DNA from: Chara braunii
Lineage: Eukaryota > Streptophyta > Charophyceae > Charales > Characeae
NCBI GenBank assembly: GCA_003427395.1
Contig: BFEA01001070.1
Span: forward strand, 181,998-203,667
Length of the DNA stretch: 21,670 bases
Reading direction: 5' to 3'
Both the position numbers and the translations under genes were made by a program. The notes under the pieces are model-generated. The model worked only from the letters and a program-made list of their open reading frames with translations. It was not told where the DNA came from and made no database searches. Every line of letters starts with the position of its first letter. Position 1 is the first letter of the stretch. Positions 16,937-21,670 of the stretch are shown piece by piece.

Positions 16937-18843
16937 CTGTTCTCCAGTGTCTAGACACGTTCAGACACTATATCTATGGGCGACGGTTCATCTTGAGAGT
17001 AGACCCCACCGCGGTTGCCTCTGTCCTCCAGAAGGACTTTAGTCTGACGGACCCGACCATCGGTCGATGGTTAATACGGACTCAGTTATACGATTACACG
17101 GTTGAGAGGATATCTGACACTAAAAATGTCATGGCAGATAGACTTTCGCGCATCCCTCTTGAGGCCGAGCGCCCGATAGTAGCTGGGGCCATGACTATGG
17201 CGGAGCCAGGACGCACCGAGCGTTTTCTGGTTAACCTTTACGAGGGCAAATACCGAACGATCGGGCTACATTTGTCAGGAAAGGAGAGTCAAGAATCAGA
17301 TATCCGGAGACAAGCGGCCCAGTACTGCCTTAGAGCTGGCCATCTGTTTCGAAGGCCGGGTGGCTTGGGGATGCCCTTACGAGTAGTCTGTGACCCTGAG
17401 GAGAGACAAACAATAGTTGCGGAGCTTCACGACGGGGTAGTCGGAGGACACAGGGGAGTCAAAGGAACCTACGAAAAGGTACGGAGGTTGTACTGGTGGG
17501 AAGGACAGTATAAGGACGTCGAGAGGTATTGTAGGACCTGCGAAGAGTGCCAGAAGGGAGCTCTTGTGAAATACAAAGAGCCACTTCATCCATCCTATCC
17601 GACCAGACTAGGAGAGAAGGTACACATCGATCTAGTGAAAATGCCGAAAGGGGTAGGCAATATGAACTACGTTGTGAACCTACGAGACGATTTCACTGGG
17701 TTCGTGGACGGTAGACCTATCAGGAGTAAGGCGGCAAAGGAAGTAAGGAACTTTGTCCTAGAGTACTTATCTAGGTATGGTTGTGTCAGCAAGATAGTGA
17801 TGGACAGAGGGGCGGAATTCCTAGCCGACGAGGTTCAGAGCGTGTTCAGGAAAGCCGGGGCGAGAGTTTCGATAGCCACCGCCTATCACCTACAGTCAAA
17901 CTCCCCAGTAGAGAGGGGACACCAGACTCTGATAGCGTCATTGTCCAAGTGGTGCAAGGGTAAGGACAGTGATTGGCCACGATATTTTCGATACGCAATA
18001 TGGGNNGACAACGTCACGGTCCGGGNTAGTACCGGNTACCCNCCGTACACCTTGTGGTTTGGGCGACATTGTCCGCTTCCCATAGAGTTTCACGTCGACA
18101 GCTGGACAACCGTCGACTGGGCGGAGGAGATGTCCAGAGAGGAACTCATAGCTGCGCGAACAAGACAGATAGCCTACGGTTTGGAAGATAACCTTATGAC
18201 AGCGGCAGATCGTCTGGCAGTGGAAAGAGACAAAGGTAAAGAGAGATGGGATAAGAAAATGAGAATCAGGAAGGAGAGGGTGAGTGTAGGAGATATGGTC
18301 CTTCTCTACGATGCAGCGCTGGAAAGAAATTGGATCGGAAAACTCGCAAATAGATGGATGAGACCTTACAGAGTGGTTGAGGCACTCGACTGGAGTGCAT
18401 ATATGATAGCAGAATTGGATGCATCTAAGTGGAAGGACCCAGTGGCGGGCGCTAGGTTAAAGTTGTTTAGACCCAGGCCTGCACCCACCTTATCGCTGGC
18501 GGGCCCCAAAGGAAAGGGGAAGGCAAAGATGGAGGATGGAGATCCCTTGAGACGATTCGAGGCAGGCGAAAGCTCCAAGAAGAGAAAAAGAATAGAGAAC
18601 AGAAAGGTTAAAGGGTTAGCTCTAGGAAGAAAGAAGAAATGGTTATTCGTGCTCAAGAGGATCAAACGGGAGAGTCCGCATTGGACAAACTGGCGGGACG
18701 GCACCCTTCTCGGGCCAACGACAGAAAAAAAAAGATTGGCCTGCCGCAGAGAGGCATCGCGAGAACTGACCTCGCAGCAACGTTTTTTGCGGCATACGAC
18801 CGGGGCCGAAATGAGGCCTCAAATTTTTGTTCTAGTACCATAA
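16930..18843 (+). CDS. RNase H carboxy-terminal part and integrase
   Basis: The longest open frame of the window, 637 codons from 16930. Residues 1-75 finish RNase H (FRHYIYGRRFILRVDPTAVA and NVMADRLSRIP, Asp70). Integrase follows: HHCC zinc domain with His167, His174, Cys201 and Cys204, then core Asp234 (VHIDLVK), Asp292 (IVMDRGAEF) and Glu328 (VERGHQ), spaced D-35-E. A GPY/F-like carboxy-terminal domain lies at 463-512 (WIGKLANRWMRPYRVVEA to ARLKLFRPRP), where the Gly of GPY is Arg. Residues 520-637 are Lys/Arg-rich without a chromodomain that I can see. The first codon is not a true start; the part belongs to the Gag-Pol polyprotein. No internal stop. Ns lie at 18005-18042. Integrase inserts the element DNA in the nucleus. 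Confidence 0.85.
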   Translation: MLAVLQCLDTFRHYIYGRRFILRVDPTAVASVLQKDFSLTDPTIGRWLIRTQLYDYTVERISDTKNVMADRLSRIPLEAERPIVAGAMTMAEPGRTERFLVNLYEGKYRTIGLHLSGKESQESDIRRQAAQYCLRAGHLFRRPGGLGMPLRVVCDPEERQTIVAELHDGVVGGHRGVKGTYEKVRRLYWWEGQYKDVERYCRTCEECQKGALVKYKEPLHPSYPTRLGEKVHIDLVKMPKGVGNMNYVVNLRDDFTGFVDGRPIRSKAAKEVRNFVLEYLSRYGCVSKIVMDRGAEFLADEVQSVFRKAGARVSIATAYHLQSNSPVERGHQTLIASLSKWCKGKDSDWPRYFRYAIWXDNVTVRXSTXYXPYTLWFGRHCPLPIEFHVDSWTTVDWAEEMSREELIAARTRQIAYGLEDNLMTAADRLAVERDKGKERWDKKMRIRKERVSVGDMVLLYDAALERNWIGKLANRWMRPYRVVEALDWSAYMIAELDASKWKDPVAGARLKLFRPRPAPTLSLAGPKGKGKAKMEDGDPLRRFEAGESSKKRKRIENRKVKGLALGRKKKWLFVLKRIKRESPHWTNWRDGTLLGPTTEKKRLACRREASRELTSQQRFLRHTTGAEMRPQIFVLVP

Positions 18844-19439
18844 TTAAAGATGGGGAAAAGGGATTACGACCAGAAGGGGAGAAGGGAAAAACATAATATC
18901 CCTTATTTTCTTTATTTTTTACAGCATTTAATTCAAAGGGGAATACCCTTGTTATTTTATGTTCCCGGCAATGAAATTTAAAACATAGAAAAAGATTAAA
19001 AATGGTAAAAGAGAAAAGAAACAAAAGGAATTCGGTCATTTATTTAAAATTTCTCGAAATTTAATTTTGGGGAACTTACAGTTAATTTACTAATTCCGAC
19101 AATAAAATTAAGGAAAGGGAAGAATGATGAAAAACGATGAAAGGGACGGGACCCCATGACTATTGGGAGATTGGCCTAATTTCGCCTCGATTACCCGCCA
19201 TCAGCTCTGACTCCGGATTGATCATTTTCCCCGGATTTTAACAAGTTAACACTACTGTCGATGGTCGAGGTTCCCTGCGACGCTTTCCCTGGTGTGCTTG
19301 ATTACTAACATTACCGCAGTTGAGATGTTCTGAGAGCATGAGTCGCATGGACAGCATGGGGTGGTGCTGCCTTGGGTCGACTATGGTGTTTGGTTCGGTA
19401 CGGATACGAGGGTTGTTACGGAGTGGCTACGTCCTAGTG
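18844..19439. other. Non-coding tract after integrase
   Basis: AT-rich and purine-rich sequence up to about 19140, then mixed composition. No gene is seen. Purine runs at 18848-18893 could be an older or alternative polypurine tract, but no TG-starting LTR follows them. It is read as the start of the element's 3' untranslated region. Confidence 0.4.
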
Positions 19440-20150
19440 TCTAACGTGCTTCAGGTACGGTATGGGCCCAGTGACAGCTGTCTCACTACGGTGACTTGTT
19501 TTCAGGTTTAGGACAGCTGCGGTGATTTATTCTTAGGACAGGGGCCACTACGACAGTTATTCCAGGTTTGGAACCTTGGCGGCAGTTTGTTTTCAGGTCC
19601 GAAAACGTTGCGGCATTCTATATCAGGTTCGGGACAGGTTATTATGGCATGATTGTACGGGTTCGGCATCCGCATGGCACAACAGTCCGGTACTGGATTT
19701 CGGGTTTGGTCAGGTTCGGTGGCATCGCGGTGTTTCGTTTCAGGTTCGACGTCCTCACGGCAGTTTATTTCGAAACCTTTGCGGTGAATTATTTTCAGGT
19801 CCAGGATCATTGTGACGGCTTACTTCAGGTTCGGTACTATTACCGCGCCACTGCATCTTGCCGTTTTCGACATGTTTCAGGTACAGTATTGGTTCGGCAT
19901 TGGCGTGGTACACGCCACAGCATCATTTTAAGACTTGGTACTGGATCGGTATCGACACGGCGCGAGGCACGGGAACCCCGGATGGTTATATCAGGTTCGG
20001 CTTCGATATGGTAAAAGTTACAGCGAGCCTGACTGAGTGATCCGAGTTTGACATTGACAGGTACGGATTGCTGAGATATAACGTCGAGACAAGTTCTAGT
20101 TGGCTAGTTCAAGGTTCGGAATTGGTATGGTGACGCCGCAACTTGTTTCA
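19440..20150 (+). repeat. Degenerate ~30-bp tandem repeat in the 3' untranslated region
   Basis: CAGGT followed by TCGG or a variant recurs at about 19452, 19504, 19564, 19594, 19624, 19711, 19742, 19797, 19827, 19878 and 19993. Spacing is close to 30 bp or its multiples (30, 31, 53-60, 85). Units share the sense of CAGGTTCGG-AC-ATTGCGGCAGTTT. More distant versions appear at 20111 and 20635 (GGCTCGGAACCATTGCGAAA). Open frames on both strands here (such as 19508-19810 minus and 19568-20014 plus) are by-products of a stop-poor repeat. Confidence 0.7.
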
Positions 20151-20606
20151 TTGGACATCGCAACGGGGTACCAGTATTTTCGTGTGTGTACTAGCCTGGG
20201 ACACTTACGCGCGCTGATCCAGCGATCGGTCGGAGATTGCCACATTTGCTCTGGTTCTATGGGACTTGGTGCCGTCAAACTGCCGGTATACGGGTAGTGT
20301 GGCCAGCGGCTGATAGAAGTGTTAACCTTTAGACATATGCAAACTAAGGGGGGGTTGGCTGCAGAGCTGTTTTTTTTTTTTTTTTTTGTGGGATTGGGCT
20401 CAGCTTGCCTGGCTCAAGGGACTACTTCTGCTACCCGAAGATTACTGGTACTGCAGGGTCTGAAGGGCCACGCGGTTTCGCAAGGTACCTTGCGGAAACT
20501 GGCAGTACAGGTGGATCAGCATGGGGGCCCTTGCCCCGACGCCGTGGCCACTACGGGCCTAAGTGCTTCGTCGCTCAGATATCACTGACCCACTAAAGCC
20601 CGTGGC
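20151..20606. other. Non-coding tract before the polypurine tract
   Basis: No gene is recognised. Contains a T homopolymer at 20370-20387. Short open frames show no domain and no composition like the gag-pol region. Confidence 0.4.
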
Positions 20607-20617
20607 AAAGAGGGGGA
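20607..20617 (+). promoter_or_regulatory. Putative polypurine tract
   Basis: AAAGAGGGGGA is an 11-base purine run followed directly by TGTAGGGGAC. A G-rich purine run abutting a TG is the standard arrangement for plus-strand priming at the 3' LTR of Ty3/gypsy elements. It lies 1.76 kb after integrase, so the 3' untranslated region would be long. Confidence 0.45.
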
Positions 20618-21240
20618 TGTAGGGGACTATCTCGGCTCGGAACCATTGCGAAACTCGTCTGAACCACTAGAGCTGTCTACGCCAGAGGGCTAAAGCTGGT
20701 GCCTGGGTACTGTGGACGCCGAGCCTGTGAGACCGGTACCACTGTTTTCTTTTTCCTTCGTGGCGCGGCGGACTACTTCCTGCACACTTGCACTCCGAGA
20801 AGGCCCTGGTCGGTCAGACCATGAGACTGAAGGGGATATAGAGGAGAACAGTGAAGGGAATGGGATGGCATGCCAGGTGTGCCCGGCGTCTAGCAGTTGC
20901 AGAGTGGGAGACGCGCTCGAGGCGGAGACATCGGCGCCCAGGCTGTTACGTCGAAAGAGAGGGGAGAGCTGGACGCGAACAAGGCGTACCCGCGAGTGCA
21001 AGCACGGGGGAGACGCGTCGGTGCTCAGGGATTTACTTGGGTGTGAGAGGGAGAGTGAGAGAGAAGGGGACTGCACAGCTGGAGCGAGTGACCGAGGCGA
21101 GTGTTGTTGTAGCTTGTGTGATCGTCTCAAGTAATGTCAGCCCTCGTATGTGACGTCAACAGCAAGAATGACCAAGGCAATGGCTGCCTGCTGGGTCCCC
21201 TTGGTGACGATGTCTGAACTAGAGTTAATGCCCATGTGCA
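20618..21240 (+). other. Putative 3' LTR (start only)
   Basis: Starts with TGTAGGGG immediately after the polypurine tract. The sequence is GC-rich and non-coding, and contains a perfect TGACGTCA palindrome at 21151-21158. The CA end and target-site duplication are not identified, and the sequence passes into a GA-rich satellite. There is no second copy in the window to define it. A weak TATA-like GATATAGAGG occurs at about 20836. Confidence 0.3.
21151..21158. promoter_or_regulatory. Perfect TGACGTCA palindrome (bZIP-type site)
   Basis: The 8-base palindrome is the consensus for CRE/TGA-class bZIP factors. It lies in the putative LTR, where such sites can drive transcription. One 8-mer is weak evidence by itself. 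Confidence 0.25.
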
Positions 21241-21592
21241 ATCTGTTGGAAGAAAGAGAAGAGAGGGAGGTAAGATAGTCAGAGAGAGACAGTGCTGAGA
21301 GTGAAGGACTGCGCTGAGAGTGAAAGAGAGAGAGTGAGAGAGAAAGAGAGAGAGTGAGGGACAACGCTGAGAGTGAGGGACTACGCCGAGAGAGAGAGAG
21401 AAAGAGAGAGAGTGAGGGACAGCGCTGAGAGTGAGGGACTGCGCCGAGAGAGAGAGAAAGAGAGAGAGTGAGGGACAACGCTGAGAATGAGGGATTGCGC
21501 TAAGAGTGAAGGACTGCGCTGAGAGAGAGAGAATGAGAGAGAGTGAGGGACAACGCTGAGAATGAGGGATTGCGCTGAGAGTGAGGGACTGC

Positions 21593-21596
<4 letters not shown>
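21241..21596. repeat. GA-rich satellite with 19-bp units and ~58-bp higher-order repeat
   Basis: Units of the form GAGAGTGAGGGACTGCGCT (19 bp), with variants GACAACGCT and GATTGCGCT, alternate with stretches of pure GA. Pairs of units and a GA run recur about every 58 bp (ACGCCGAG at 21383, GCGCCGAG at 21441). The frame on the minus strand (21137-21478) is a Leu/Ser repeat by-product. Confidence 0.85.

Positions 21597-21670
<74 letters not shown>
21597..21670. repeat. Pure (GA)n microsatellite running off the window
   Basis: About 37 uninterrupted GA dinucleotides reach the last base of the window. Its true length cannot be seen. Such runs commonly end contigs. Confidence 0.95.

Larger units (their letters stand above)
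11512..20617 (+). mobile_element. Ty3/gypsy-type LTR retroelement, internal region, 5' LTR not found
   Basis: The order Gag, protease, RT, RNase H, integrase is that of Ty3/gypsy elements (integrase last). The RT has DLFSGYD and FLDDFSIKGP, resembling a gypsy group I know from fungi and non-seed lineages rather than the common seed-plant ones. The internal region appears to begin with an unrecognised open region (11512-12269) and to end at the polypurine tract 20607-20617. Single-base indels shift the frame near 13185, 16385 and 16925, and many codons are now TGA, TAG or TAA, so the copy is dead. Integrase and the sequence downstream are the best preserved. Start and end are approximate because only one putative LTR boundary is visible. 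Confidence 0.75.

Noticed and set aside
19157-19440. LTR starting at TGACTATTGG after a purine-rich stretch
   Set aside because: The preceding run is not a clean polypurine tract, and no second copy exists. The 20607-20620 junction is a better candidate.
19508-20014. Open frames of 100-148 codons on both strands
   Set aside because: They coincide with the ~30-bp repeat and encode no recognisable domain.
20690-21153. Overlapping open frames of 100-146 codons on both strands
   Set aside because: GC-rich, Arg/Ser-rich shadows in the putative LTR, with no domain and no preferred frame.

Overview
This is a repeat-rich eukaryotic nuclear window with no intact cellular gene that I can name. It holds a Ty3/gypsy-type retroelement, relics of a PIF/Harbinger DNA transposon, a Ulp1-type (C48) protease and a multi-copy-type DUF7869-like protein. 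There are many micro- and minisatellites and single unresolved bases (N). A streptophyte alga or plant is my best guess, Chara-like at most. It rests on the element mix and on stop codons that look like decay at CG and CHG cytosines. Nothing here fixes the species.

Layout. 1-720: GA, GT and CT microsatellites inside a 248-bp tandem duplication. 946-1590: decayed PIF/Harbinger transposase. 1700-2460: A/T homopolymers and a 29-bp minisatellite. 2616-3284 (minus): Ulp1-like cysteine protease. 3429-3490: GATATA repeat. 3651-4475: GC-rich ~34-bp minisatellite in which many units carry a 9-bp-arm palindrome. 4716-7430 (plus): DUF7869-like gene broken by in-frame stops and frame changes. 7726-8346: unrecognised broken coding frame. 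8345-9045: 277-bp satellite, about 2.5 copies. 9065-9799: an open frame and a decayed relative 441 bp upstream. 10302-10492: exact 96-bp duplication. 10509-11267: unrecognised reading frame with one TAG.

11512-20617 is best read as one Ty3/gypsy-type element on the plus strand. In order it has an unrecognised upstream open region, a 25-bp repeat leader, Gag with an Arg/Asp-rich 13-residue repeat and a CCHC zinc knuckle, then retropepsin, reverse transcriptase, RNase H and integrase (HHCC, D-D35-E). After these comes a long 3' untranslated tract with a degenerate ~30-bp repeat and a polypurine tract followed by TGTAGGGG, a plausible 3' LTR start. No matching 5' LTR was found. From 20618 the putative LTR runs into a GA-rich satellite that leaves the window at 21670.

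The most interesting signal is at the protease/RT boundary. The slippery heptamer TTTTTTA (15490-15496) lies in the correct phase. Seven nucleotides later comes a GC-rich 7-bp hairpin. Exactly there the coding frame moves by -1, from Gag-protease to RT. This is the layout of a programmed -1 frameshift with protease on the Gag side. The second theme is decay: of 19 premature stops located, 17 are TAG or TGA and only 2 are TAA.
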